From the NCBI GenBank assembly GCA_003141795.1, contig PLNO01000072.1, positions 15,171 to 22,309 on the forward strand: a stretch of 7,139 bases of DNA. Reading direction: 5' to 3'. How positions within the stretch are numbered: position 1 is the stretch's first letter; each line of letters opens with the position of its first letter. Both the position numbers and the translations under genes were made by a program. The notes below the pieces were generated by a model that saw nothing but the letters and a program-made list of their open reading frames with translations, was not told where the DNA came from and did no database searches. Shown in pieces: positions 1-7,139 of the stretch. The DNA comes from Spirochaetaceae bacterium (GTDB taxonomy: Bacteria; Spirochaetota; Spirochaetia; SZUA-6; Fen-1364).

Positions 1-1
1 C

Positions 2-2578
2 CAGGATGCTCTCGTGCAGGCCAGGGTCGACGTGGCCCTCATCCGCGACCTCCACTCCCGTAGCGGCTACCGCCGGGCACGAGCGGCGACGTTTCTCCCC
101 CTCGTCCCGACGCGCGCGGCGAGCATTTCCCTCATCCGTGCGGTGGAGACGGAGCGCCGCCACGGGGTCAAGCTCCTCCTCGCGGAAGGGCTGACGCGCA
201 TGGGCGAGGATTTCGCCGTCCCCTCCATCATCGACTCCCTGGCCGGGGAGCCCCGGCTCTACCAGCGCAGCCTCTGGGGACTTCTCATGGAGTTCGGGGA
301 CTCCATCGCCACGCTCTTCCCGCTCCTCGCGCAGCGCGAGGAGAAGGAGATCCAGTCCTTCCTGATCCACTATGCATCCCACTACCCCTCCACGGAAGCG
401 CGCGACTACCTCGTGTCACGGGTCGACTCCCCGGACCTCGACATCTCCCACATGGCGTTCGGCGTGCTTGCCAGCGCGTACCCGTCTTCTCTCGATCACG
501 AGCGCTACCTCGGGCACGACGATTTCTTCATTCGAAATCTTGCCGCTGAGTCGCTCGGCAGCCAGCCCACGGCCCGATCCCTCGCCCTGCTGTTCGACCA
601 CCTCGACGATGCTCTCACCCGCCGCAGCTCCGTGCTTGCCCTCACGGCGATCGTGCGCGCCCGGCCGCAGCATTTCCGCGCCGTCATGCTCAGGTGTTTG
701 AACGATCCACGGCCGATGGCGCATGCCGCCCTCGTGGAGGTTCTGTCCACCTACGTGGACTACCTCATGGGAAAGCTGCTGCTGCCCGATTCGCAGGCCG
801 CCGAGCGGGTTCTCAAGGAAATCATCGAGCACGGGAAGACGAGCGAGGTGATCAACTTCCTCAACCGGAACGCCGATCCGCAGATCGAGACGCGCGCTCT
901 CTCCCTGCTGAAAGAGCTGCTCGCCCAGGATCCCTCCGCCGCGGAGAAGCTCCGCTCGTATCTCAGTCCGCGGCTGCTCGAGGCGCTGCAGCTTCCCCCC
1001 GCGCCACCGCCGGCTCAAGCGACGAAACGGCGCGAGCACCCCGACCTGCCGCTCCTGTACACGTTCCTCGTCGTCGGCGTCGGCCTCGTGCCCGCCGTCT
1101 GCGTGGCGCTCACGCTGTCAGGCACCTTCGCGGGCTTCGGCGAGATGGTGCAGCGGTTCCTCGCGGTCTTCAACTCCGCCTTTGCCGCATATGCGCTCAC
1201 GCTGAACGCCCTCTACTTCCTGCTCCTGGCCTTCTCCTTCCTCGGCGTTCGCGACCAGGCCCGCAAAGCGGGCTTGATGGGCAATTCCTTCCTCTTCAAG
1301 GAGAACGTGGTCCCCTCGATCTCCATTATCACCCCCGCCTTCAACGAGGAGGCCTCCATCGTGGAGAACGTCAACTCGCTGCTTACGCTTCGCTACCCCG
1401 ACTACGAGGTCATCGTGGTCAACGACGGGTCCAAGGACCACACCCTCGACGTGCTCATCTCCTACTTCGGCCTCGAGCGCACCGACGTCTTCATCCACCG
1501 CTACCTCTCCACGCAGGAGATACGCGGGGTGTACGCGAACAAGCTGTACCCCGAGCTGCTCGTTATCGACAAGGAGAACGGAGGCAAGGCTGATTCGCTG
1601 AACGCAGGGATCAACGTCGCACGCAAGGAGTACTTCGCCGGCATCGACGCCGATTCGATGCTCGAGCGCGACGCGCTCCTGAACCTGGCGGGTCTCTTCC
1701 TTTTCGCGGACGAGGAGGTCGTGGCCGCCGGGGGAAACATCTTTCCCGTGAACGGGTGCACGGTACGCAAGGGGGCGCTCGTAGAAACACGCATCCCCCG
1801 TCACCCGATCGCGCGCTTCCAGACCATCGAGTACATCCGCGCCTTCATGGCCGGGAGGGTGGGATGGGCGCGGTTGAAGTCTCTCCTCATCATCTCGGGG
1901 GCCTTCGGGGTATTCCACCGTCGCCGCGTCGTCGACGCGCACGGGTACCTGACCCGCAGCGAGCATTACCTGAAGGATACCGTGGGCGAGGACATGGAGC
2001 TCGTCGTGCGGCTGACGCGGCGGCTCCGGGAGAGCAAGACGCCGTTCTCCGTACAGTATGCGTATAACGCGAACTGCTGGACGGAAGTCCCGGAGAAACT
2101 GAAGACGCTCAACAGGCAGAGGGACCGGTGGCACCGCGGCCTGCTGGACATCATGACCTTCCATTCACACATGATCTTCAATCCCCGCTATGGACGCAGC
2201 GGTCTCATCGGATTCCCCTACTTCCTCATCTTCGAAGTATTGGGCCCCTGGTTCGAGGCCGAGGGTTTCGTGGTACTCATCGCGTCCCTCGCCCTCGGCG
2301 CGATCGGCATCCCGCTCTTCCTGCTGATATTCACCGCAACGGTGCTTCTCGGGGTTCTCGTGTCTCTCGCCTCCCTCATGATCGCCGAATACCGTAAGGA
2401 ATACTTCCCTCTGCGTGATAAGGTCATGCTCGTCTTCTATTCGATCCTGGAAAACTTCGGGTTTCGCCAGCTCATGAGCCTGTTGCGGGTGCGGGGATTC
2501 GTACGCATGCTCGCCAGGGTCGGGGGGTGGGGACAGATGGAGAGGCGCGGGCTGGGGACCGCGGCGAAAAAGACATAG
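2..2578 (+). CDS. HEAT-repeat/GT2 fusion: membrane polysaccharide synthase, 5' partial
   Basis: Probably polymerises a nucleotide-sugar into an extracellular or envelope polysaccharide at the inner membrane. The frame is open to the window edge and GTG at 14 has no convincing ribosome site, so the true start is probably upstream. Counting from that GTG as residue 1: residues 20-325 form about eight HEAT-like helix pairs of roughly 30 residues. Membrane segments lie near 346-370 and 383-411. The GT2 fold starts at 434 (SISIITPAFNEE) and carries VVNDGS (468-473), GGKADSLN (523-530), the metal-binding DAD (545-547), SGAFG (628-632), GED (658-660) and QRDRW (702-706). The QxxRW box and GGK motif are typical of processive synthases of the BcsA/PgaC type. 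Hydrophobic stretches follow at about 730-748 and 751-791. The gene sits 16 bases before the beta-barrel gene, probably in one operon. The polymer cannot be named; cellulose, poly-GlcNAc or another beta-glycan are all possible. Confidence 0.9.
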   Translation, partial: QDALVQARVDVALIRDLHSRSGYRRARAATFLPLVPTRAASISLIRAVETERRHGVKLLLAEGLTRMGEDFAVPSIIDSLAGEPRLYQRSLWGLLMEFGDSIATLFPLLAQREEKEIQSFLIHYASHYPSTEARDYLVSRVDSPDLDISHMAFGVLASAYPSSLDHERYLGHDDFFIRNLAAESLGSQPTARSLALLFDHLDDALTRRSSVLALTAIVRARPQHFRAVMLRCLNDPRPMAHAALVEVLSTYVDYLMGKLLLPDSQAAERVLKEIIEHGKTSEVINFLNRNADPQIETRALSLLKELLAQDPSAAEKLRSYLSPRLLEALQLPPAPPPAQATKRREHPDLPLLYTFLVVGVGLVPAVCVALTLSGTFAGFGEMVQRFLAVFNSAFAAYALTLNALYFLLLAFSFLGVRDQARKAGLMGNSFLFKENVVPSISIITPAFNEEASIVENVNSLLTLRYPDYEVIVVNDGSKDHTLDVLISYFGLERTDVFIHRYLSTQEIRGVYANKLYPELLVIDKENGGKADSLNAGINVARKEYFAGIDADSMLERDALLNLAGLFLFADEEVVAAGGNIFPVNGCTVRKGALVETRIPRHPIARFQTIEYIRAFMAGRVGWARLKSLLIISGAFGVFHRRRVVDAHGYLTRSEHYLKDTVGEDMELVVRLTRRLRESKTPFSVQYAYNANCWTEVPEKLKTLNRQRDRWHRGLLDIMTFHSHMIFNPRYGRSGLIGFPYFLIFEVLGPWFEAEGFVVLIASLALGAIGIPLFLLIFTATVLLGVLVSLASLMIAEYRKEYFPLRDKVMLVFYSILENFGFRQLMSLLRVRGFVRMLARVGGWGQMERRGLGTAAKKT

Positions 2579-2594
2579 GAGAAGGAGTACGGGC

Positions 2595-3362
2595 ATGAAG
2601 AAAAAATCGAAACTCAACGGTCGAAGCCTCGTCATGGCGATCGTGTTCCTGGCCGCCGTGGCGGTGCCGTCGATGGCGGAGGGGTTTCGCAACATCACCT
2701 CGGTCGCCGCCGATGCGTTCCTCAACGGGACGTGGATGGTGGAATCGCAGGACGTCCTGCTCGCCAACCTCGTTCCGGGCCTCGCGCTCCTTGCTCGTGT
2801 GACACGGGATGACTACCCCTTGGCGTATTCGCACCAGATAACGATGGGGCCCGTCGTCAACATCACCGACTACGTCTACTTCGTTGCGGACTATGGCGTG
2901 ACCCTCGACTCGACGGGGGCGTTCTCCCACGAGGGGGAGCTGGAGATCACGTATGAAAACGACACGTCGAGCGGGGCATTCGGAATACGGGGGGACTACT
3001 TTCCCACCACACAGTACTTCTACGTGCTTCCTTCGGTGAGCGCCAAGTTCCACCCGATCGAGGCGCTGGGGCTTTTCGGCAAAATCTTCGTGAGCTGGGA
3101 CGCCACCAACGCCTTGACGAGCTCCTTCTGGGGAGAGGCCGACTGGGCCTTCACCGACTTGTTCTCCGCCAGGGCGGGATTCACGCTCGGCTATTCCACC
3201 GGGCTCGGGTGGTCGGTCATTGCAGGGGCGGATTTCAGGTTCACGCCTGACCTCGTGCTGAAGTACACGCTGGAATACGCCACCAACACCGTCGTCTACG
3301 TGACGACGCCGCAGACCACGACCGGCATCAACAACACCCTGGTGCTCGACGTCAGGTTCTGA
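2595..3362 (+). CDS. Exported outer-membrane beta-barrel-like protein
   Basis: A 255-residue protein. Residues 1-28 are a clear signal peptide: a basic MKKKSK start, a hydrophobic core and a likely cleavage after SMA. The mature part is rich in alternating polar and hydrophobic stretches with many Tyr, Phe and Trp, as in transmembrane beta-strands. It ends VLDVRF, with the C-terminal phenylalanine that the BAM machinery commonly recognises. ATG at 2595 is preceded by GGAG at 2584-2587 with 7 bases spacing. The gene lies 16 bases after the glycosyltransferase stop, so the two are probably cotranscribed and partly coupled. Length and context resemble the YaiO type of outer-membrane protein, which can occur near GT2 enzymes, but I see no diagnostic motif, so that family name is only a suggestion. 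A role in polymer export or anchoring is inferred from the neighbour. Its end overlaps the convergent chemoreceptor gene by 11 bases. Confidence 0.85.
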   Translation: MKKKSKLNGRSLVMAIVFLAAVAVPSMAEGFRNITSVAADAFLNGTWMVESQDVLLANLVPGLALLARVTRDDYPLAYSHQITMGPVVNITDYVYFVADYGVTLDSTGAFSHEGELEITYENDTSSGAFGIRGDYFPTTQYFYVLPSVSAKFHPIEALGLFGKIFVSWDATNALTSSFWGEADWAFTDLFSARAGFTLGYSTGLGWSVIAGADFRFTPDLVLKYTLEYATNTVVYVTTPQTTTGINNTLVLDVRF

Positions 3363-5295
3363 GCGCCGTCGATCGGAGCACCTTCGTCTCGGTGAGCTCC
3401 GCGACCTCGCTGCTCACCTTCTCCGTCGCGGAAACAATGCTGGTGGCGGAGCGGGACACGCGCGTGACGGTGCCCATCGTGGAGGCGAACTTTTTCTGCA
3501 TGTCGGCGACGACGTTCAGAAGGCTGTCGAAGATCTTCTTCAGCTCCACCGAATAGGGGGTGATCTTCAGAATCTCCCCTTTCGAGCTCTCTGCGAGCTT
3601 GTTCACCTCTTCGGCGACCACGGCAAACCCCCTCCCGTGCTCACCTGCCCGCGCCGCCTCGATGCTCGCGTTCAGCGCGAGCAGGTTCGTCTGGTCTGCG
3701 AGGTGCGTTATCGCATCGACGATGGGCTCGAGCTTCTCCACCGTTGCGGAGGACATCTCGACCTTCTTCATGAGCTCACCGAGGCTCGTCCTCAAATCCT
3801 CGAACAGGGATTCCAGGTCGCGCGAGGCCTCCGAAACCTCGACATTCCCGGAGTCCATCTCCGTGAGCAGACCCGAAATGGCAGCCGCCTTCCGCAGGGT
3901 CTGCTGGAAGCGCTCTTCCGCCTGGGCTTTCATTTCCTGCGCCTGTGCGAGCGCATCGCGCGCCTTGACGGTCTCCTCCTCTGCCCTGCCCTTCTCGACC
4001 TCCAACATGCTTCCGTTGTAGAAAAAATGGCAGTTCTCGGGTTTGTTCACCCCATTGAAGATGGCCGTTGCCATGTTCTCGCACTTGTTGTACCCACAGG
4101 AACGGCAATTGAAGATGTCCTTTTCCTCGGTCTTGTGCATCGAGGCGTACACCTTGTCCCGCTCGGCCGTGGTGGGCACACGCACGGCATTGTTGTCCCG
4201 CAAATCAGCGTACGCGCGGTCGTACAGACCCTTCTTCCAATAGCGTGCGATGACCCCTTCGATGCGCCTCCGCCCGGCGCGTCCGCCGCGGTAGGTTCGA
4301 CGGGTCTCCGCCGCCCTGGCGGCCACGGCGTGCTCGATTTCGTCGAGTGTCTTTTCACGCAGCGGCGTGCCCGTCCCCGCATTGCACCCCGCCGCGCAGT
4401 TCAGGCAATCCACCATGAGAGGCGCCACGCCCTGCTCCAGCGACCGCGACAGCTCGTCGAGGTAGCCGTAGATGGTCTCCGGGCCTTCGATCTTGCGTGT
4501 CTTCTCCCGCAGCGCGGGGTTCCATCTCTCCGCTGTCTGCAGCAGCCCGCCCGGCGTCGAGAAGAGCACCGCGCGCTCGGGCTCCGGCGAATCGAAGCGG
4601 CGCTCGGGGAACGACTCAAGACGGACGCCCGCCTCCTTGAAATGCTTTTCCAGGGAGACGAAGGTGACGTTGTAGTCACCGAGGCCGGTCTCCACGAACT
4701 CCCTCTTCTTCGCGATGCACGGGGAAATGACGGCAACCTCATGGTCGCGGAAGCGCGGGTAGAACTCCTTCACCATCCGGATCGTATGGAGCATGGGGCT
4801 GTGCGCGGGGGCGAGGTGACGGGCGAGCTCGGGGTGGTAGATCTGGATGTAGGTCACGATGGCGGGGCATGGCTGGGAGATCACGAGCCGTGGCGCGTTG
4901 GCGCGCACGTGCTCCAGATAGGACCGCACGGTGAGCTCCGCGCCGAAGCTCACGTCGAAGACTGCCTTTACCCCGACGCTCGAAAGCCACCCGTTCAGGC
5001 GCAGAGGGGAGACGGAGAGCTGGGCCGCGACCGCGGGGGCTACGACCGCCACGAGCTTCCTTCCGGAGCCGGCTGCCTTCAGAAAGGCGTCGGTATCGTC
5101 AATGATGTAGCGCGCCCCGTGGGTGCAGGCGCGGAGGCAACTGCCGCATCCAATACACATGTCATGGTGGATGACGACCGAATCTCCGCTTGCGTCGTTG
5201 CAGTATTTGACGGGACATGCGGCGATGCAGGCATGACAGTTGCGGCAGCGTTCCTGATCGACACCAATGACCTCGGACAGCGGTTGTTTTCCCAT
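3352..5295 (-). CDS. Cytoplasmic chemoreceptor with ferredoxin and [FeFe]-hydrogenase-like sensor domains
   Basis: A 647-residue soluble receptor that probably couples redox state or H2 to CheA/CheW signalling. Domains in order: two [4Fe-4S] ferredoxin motifs (C17, C20, C23, C27 and C47, C50, C53, C57); an [FeFe]-hydrogenase large-subunit-like domain (about 80-310) with candidate H-cluster ligands C143 (QPCPA), C193 (SPCIAKKRE), C300 and C304 ([11 protein letters not shown]); a further Fe-S module with C397, C400, C405 and C422; a charged coiled coil (about 430-470); and a methyl-accepting signalling hairpin with tip [17 protein letters not shown] (536-552) then [11 protein letters not shown]. 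Sixteen of 18 cysteines fall in cluster motifs. No signal peptide, membrane segment, PAS, HAMP or C-terminal CheR-binding pentapeptide is visible. ATG at 5295 is preferred over an in-frame TTG at 5328 because GGAGG lies 7 bases before it. The residue before C143 is proline, not the proton-relay cysteine of catalytic enzymes, which favours sensing over turnover. Confidence 0.93.
   Translation of the reverse strand: MGKQPLSEVIGVDQERCRNCHACIAACPVKYCNDASGDSVVIHHDMCIGCGSCLRACTHGARYIIDDTDAFLKAAGSGRKLVAVVAPAVAAQLSVSPLRLNGWLSSVGVKAVFDVSFGAELTVRSYLEHVRANAPRLVISQPCPAIVTYIQIYHPELARHLAPAHSPMLHTIRMVKEFYPRFRDHEVAVISPCIAKKREFVETGLGDYNVTFVSLEKHFKEAGVRLESFPERRFDSPEPERAVLFSTPGGLLQTAERWNPALREKTRKIEGPETIYGYLDELSRSLEQGVAPLMVDCLNCAAGCNAGTGTPLREKTLDEIEHAVAARAAETRRTYRGGRAGRRRIEGVIARYWKKGLYDRAYADLRDNNAVRVPTTAERDKVYASMHKTEEKDIFNCRSCGYNKCENMATAIFNGVNKPENCHFFYNGSMLEVEKGRAEEETVKARDALAQAQEMKAQAEERFQQTLRKAAAISGLLTEMDSGNVEVSEASRDLESLFEDLRTSLGELMKKVEMSSATVEKLEPIVDAITHLADQTNLLALNASIEAARAGEHGRGFAVVAEEVNKLAESSKGEILKITPYSVELKKIFDSLLNVVADMQKKFASTMGTVTRVSRSATSIVSATEKVSSEVAELTETKVLRSTALRT
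3391..3418. terminator. Strong inverted repeat past the beta-barrel stop; possible terminator hairpin
   Basis: GGTGAGC (3391-3397) and GCTCACC (3412-3418) are a perfect 7-base inverted repeat. Inside it GCG (3401-3403) and CGC (3408-3410) can extend the stem across a small asymmetric bulge. It starts 29 bases after the beta-barrel stop on the plus strand, where a terminator would be expected because the convergent overlap leaves no intergenic space. Only two T residues follow directly on the plus strand, so a classical intrinsic terminator is doubtful. It also encodes part of the receptor's C-terminal helix, so it may be incidental to coiled-coil codon choice. Confidence 0.3.
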
Positions 5296-5302
5296 GGCAG
5301 GA

Positions 5303-5307
5303 CCTCC
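5303..5307 (-). promoter_or_regulatory. Ribosome binding site of the chemoreceptor gene
   Basis: GGAGG on the minus strand, 7 bases before ATG at 5295. It decides the start: the in-frame TTG at 5328 lies upstream of this site and would add 11 residues with no domain value. Confidence 0.75.
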
Positions 5308-5343
5308 ACGAACATTTGTGCAACTCAAAGCGCAAGATTGATC

Positions 5344-5356
5344 GATCCGAAGGATC
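5344..5356. repeat. Short perfect inverted repeat in the leader
   Basis: GATCC (5344-5348), a 3-base spacer, then GGATC (5352-5356). In the direction of transcription it lies 40 bases after the ankyrin-gene stop and 49 bases before the receptor start. No T-tract follows, so it is a poor intrinsic terminator; it could be an operator half-pair, a weak hairpin, or chance. Confidence 0.3.
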
Positions 5357-5842
5357 AGGCGGATGATAGCGTTCTGCGTCGGCTCCGTCGAGTGCTCAAT
5401 ACACGAGCGGGATCTTCACGGACAGGCTGACGCCGGGCGTGCGCCACGCGCCGTGGACCGCGGGAACGGAGGGAAATCCGACGGAGAGCCGCGCAAGGTC
5501 GTGCGCTGCGTCGGACGCGCGTTCGGAATCGTAGTCCCCCGACTTGAAATCATCCCCGCAGAACACGATGAGGAGGACCGCCGGGCACAGGGCGCCCGCC
5601 CCGACCATGCTCATGGTCGAAGAGTCGGAGCCGTCCTCGGAAGAGCTGGTCGATCCGAGAGCCGACAGCAGGGCCCAGCCGGCGAAAGCGCCGAGGCCGA
5701 TCCCCCCGAGCACCTTCAAGCTGCCCAGCATGTAGTGGCCGTTCGCTTCCGACTGCGCGCTCTGCATCGTCTCCGTGAGCTCCTTCCGCTCGGCTTCACG
5801 GCGCGCCTGCGCCCGCGCTTTCGCCTTCTCCTTCTCCGCCGT

Positions 5843-6208
5843 GTCGATGGCGTTCCAGGCCGTGCGGGCCTCCGCGAAGTGACGGCCCTGGGGGAAGGAC
5901 TTCTGGTAGCTCTCGAAGGCGATCTTCGTGTTCTTGGAGGCCGCGGCGGCGAAGGCCTGATCGTCCCTGAGGGCGAGGAGACGGTACTGAACGTCCTGCG
6001 CGTGCGCCCCCCGGTTGAACTTCGTGACATAGTTCCCATAGGCGTCGACGGTTGCCGACCTCAGGGCGTCGGCATACGCGGAGTCGTCCATCTGTTGCGC
6101 TTTCGCGGAGACCTCTTCGCGATGCAGCCCGAAAGGGCACGCGTCGAGATATCCCGACAATGCAGCCCAACCAGCGTTCTTCGTCACGGCTCGAAAGAGG
6201 TCTTCGTC
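5843..6208 (-). repeat. Three degenerate 40-41-residue repeats of the Y-x(3)-FP-x-G type
   Basis: Successive units at 6086-6208, 5966-6085 and 5843-5965 share the pattern aromatic/Ala-rich helix, then YLDACPFGLH, YVTKFNRGAH and YQKSFPQGRH, then a second helix. They resemble the helical hairpins found as spacers in many exported or multi-domain bacterial proteins. The third unit is closest to consensus. Confidence 0.6.
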
Positions 6209-6499
6209 CTGCTGCAGGGCCTTGTCGGTCGAAGCGCTCACATCCTTCATGGCCGCGTACTCCGCCAGCGCGGGATCCGGGGACAGTCCGAAGTACGACG
6301 CCAACTCCTGCCGTACGCGCGGGTAGTTCTTCAATGCCACCAGCGCCCTGACGAGCGCGGGCTGGATCTTGACGTTCGTCCGGCCCAGGTAGCTCACCGC
6401 GGCATCGAACTTGGCAACCGCCGCGGCGGGATTGCCGGCCCCGGCGAGCGCGACCCCGTTTGCGTACGCCTCCCGTGCCTTCTGGTCATTCGACCTCTG

Positions 6500-6936
6500 C
6501 TGTCCGAGGTTGACGTAGGCTTGCGTCGATTGCAGCTTCACATTCTCGGCGGCGAAATCGTACGCCGTCTTCCCGTCTCTGCTCTTCAGGGTAAGGCTCG
6601 CGCCCGCATCGATGAGCGCCTGCGTGATTTCCGGCCGGGGGTTGTGACGTGCTGCCCACATGAGCGCGGTGATCCCCGCCCTGTCGGCGTGGTCGACCTC
6701 GGCGCCCGCCGTCAGCAGCGCGCGGAGGACGTCCGGATTCGACTGGTTATACGCAGCGTAGATCAACGCCGTGTGCCCCGGGCCGCATTCGGCGCTCAGG
6801 CCTCGATCAGCGCCCTCACGACCTCCACCCTCGAGTTGTTCGACGCCGCATAGATCAGCGCGGTGAGCCCATCCTTGTTCGTCTCCTCCAGGTTGACACC
6901 CGCGGCCACGGCGCTCTTCACGTCCTGCGCGGTCGC
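6500..6936 (-). repeat. Ankyrin repeat block
   Basis: Four recognisable units carry the TALxxAA core: DGLTALIYAA, GHTALIYAA, GITALMWAA and the degenerate GKTAYDFAA. They are preceded by a cap, AQDVKSAVAAG, and each full unit is followed by a helix such as EVVRALIEA, DVLRALLTAGA or EITQALIDAGA. The frameshift falls between units one and two. Confidence 0.85.
6776..6798 (-). other. Frameshift site inside the ankyrin repeats
   Basis: In the other units of this protein, 11 residues (33 bases) separate the alanine that closes one helix pair (as in ALIDA, LLTA) from the x-T of the next unit (IT, KT, LT). Here only 23 bases lie between the corresponding GCC (6799-6801) and CAC ACG (6770-6775), which is 10 bases short and shifts the frame. 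The first three bases read TGA, where the family has glycine. Confidence 0.65.
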
Positions 6937-7017
6937 GCCGGAGGTGAAGAGATTCTGCGCCCCGAGAAGGGCGGGGCAGAACGCGAGCGCTGCCAGGAGC
7001 AGGACGGGTCTTTTCAA

Positions 7018-7139
7018 GACGGGCCTCCACGAGTGCGAACCGCACGGTTTGATGTGAATAACGTTTGAGAACGGTACCACATCGGCGCCGGGCGTCAAGG
7101 CAGCCACAGCAATGACAGCACTTCTCATTTTGCACCTTT
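7018..7139 (-). promoter_or_regulatory. Leader of the ankyrin gene with a weak promoter candidate
   Basis: On the minus strand TTGACG (7093-7098) is followed after 16 bases by TACCGT (7071-7076), a good -35 with a poor -10 box. A perfect 5-base hairpin with a 3-base loop (7033-7045, GTGCG/CGCAC) ends four bases upstream of the ribosome site and could affect its access. Neither element is strong enough to be more than a candidate. Confidence 0.25.
7024..7028 (-). promoter_or_regulatory. Ribosome binding site of the ankyrin gene
   Basis: GGAGG on the minus strand, 6 bases before TTG at 7017. It supports the TTG start, which places a basic residue and hydrophobic core directly at the N-terminus, over ATG at 7128, which would bury the signal peptide behind 37 extra residues. 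Confidence 0.65.

Larger units (their letters stand above)
5296..5395 (-). other. 100-base gap between the ankyrin gene and the chemoreceptor gene
   Basis: This is the leader of the chemoreceptor gene. It holds the ribosome site at 5303-5307 and a small inverted repeat at 5344-5356. I see no convincing sigma-70, sigma-54 or flagellar-type sigma-28 promoter, so the receptor may be transcribed from here by an unrecognised promoter or read through from the ankyrin gene upstream. Confidence 0.5.
5396..7017 (-). pseudogene. Exported ankyrin-repeat protein with membrane tail, broken by a frameshift
   Basis: The 5' piece starts at TTG 7017 (GGAGG 6 bases before) and encodes a 20-residue signal peptide, KRPVLLLAALAF to ALLGA, then a first ankyrin unit (DGLTALIYAA), ending at TGA 6796-6798. 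The next ankyrin unit (GHTALIYAA) resumes in another frame and stays open to 5396, giving about 543 residues if rejoined. After four ankyrin units (48 onward) come a TPR-like helical segment (AYANGVALAGAGNPAAAV), three degenerate repeats ending in FPxGxH-like motifs, a charged coiled coil (EKEKAKARAQARREAERK), and two hydrophobic segments (GGIGLGAFAGWALLSALG; VGAGALCPAVLLIVFCG) split by a Ser/Asp-rich loop. The C-terminus is [10 protein letters not shown]. Ankyrin repeats usually bind proteins; the signal peptide puts this product outside the cytoplasm. The function is unknown. Intact reading on both sides suggests a recent mutation or an assembly error rather than old decay. Confidence 0.8.

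Noticed and set aside
1118..2164. A 348-codon minus-strand open frame within the glycosyltransferase gene
   Set aside because: It lies wholly opposite conserved GT2 motifs and has no family resemblance; it is a shadow frame.
2579..2594. A terminator or promoter between the glycosyltransferase and barrel genes
   Set aside because: Only 16 bases are present and they are taken up by the ribosome site; no hairpin or promoter boxes fit.
5296..5328. A TTG start at 5328 for the chemoreceptor
   Set aside because: It lies upstream of the strong GGAGG site that is ideally placed for ATG at 5295.
3637..5430. A 597-codon open frame on the plus strand opposite the chemoreceptor gene
   Set aside because: Its translation is Arg/His/Leu-rich with no recognisable domain, while the minus strand encodes clear cysteine motifs and a receptor hairpin. 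Long antisense frames are common in GC-rich coding DNA.
5363..6853. A 496-codon plus-strand open frame opposite the ankyrin gene
   Set aside because: The composition is again that of a GC-rich shadow, with no domain and no ribosome site that I can support.
6799..7135. An upstream extension of the 3' ankyrin frame starting at GTG 7135
   Set aside because: The Arg/Gly-rich translation is out of frame with the signal peptide and first ankyrin unit, which are clearly encoded in the alternative frame over the same bases.

Overview
The window is GC-rich (estimated by eye at over 60%), densely coding, and has no mobile element, RNA gene or CRISPR array that I can see. The gene content suggests a diderm bacterium with anaerobic or micro-oxic redox metabolism: an outer-membrane-type beta-barrel protein, a soluble iron-sulfur chemoreceptor with an [FeFe]-hydrogenase-like domain, and an exported ankyrin-repeat protein. 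A spirochaete or a deltaproteobacterium-like lineage would fit, but this is inferred from protein style only and I would not assign a taxon.

Left half, plus strand (2-3362). A two-gene cassette begins upstream of the window. The first gene encodes a large membrane glycosyltransferase in which a HEAT-like helical repeat region is fused to a processive GT2 polysaccharide-synthase domain. After 16 bases comes a small exported protein that looks like an outer-membrane beta-barrel. Together they look like a polymer synthase plus an outer-membrane partner for an exopolysaccharide or envelope glycan.

Right half, minus strand (3352-7139). Read in the direction of transcription, an exported ankyrin-repeat protein (start 7017, stop 5396) comes first. 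It is split by a frameshift near 6776-6798. A 100-base gap follows, then a cytoplasmic chemoreceptor (start 5295, stop 3352). The receptor joins a two-cluster ferredoxin module, an H-cluster-type hydrogenase domain, a third iron-sulfur module and a methyl-accepting signalling hairpin. It is probably a redox or H2 sensor feeding the chemotaxis machinery.

The two halves converge, and their last genes overlap tail-to-tail by 11 bases (3352-3362). A strong inverted repeat lies just inside the receptor gene at 3391-3418. The most unusual object is the hydrogenase-chemoreceptor fusion. It keeps the four H-cluster cysteines but carries proline where catalytic enzymes have their proton-relay cysteine.
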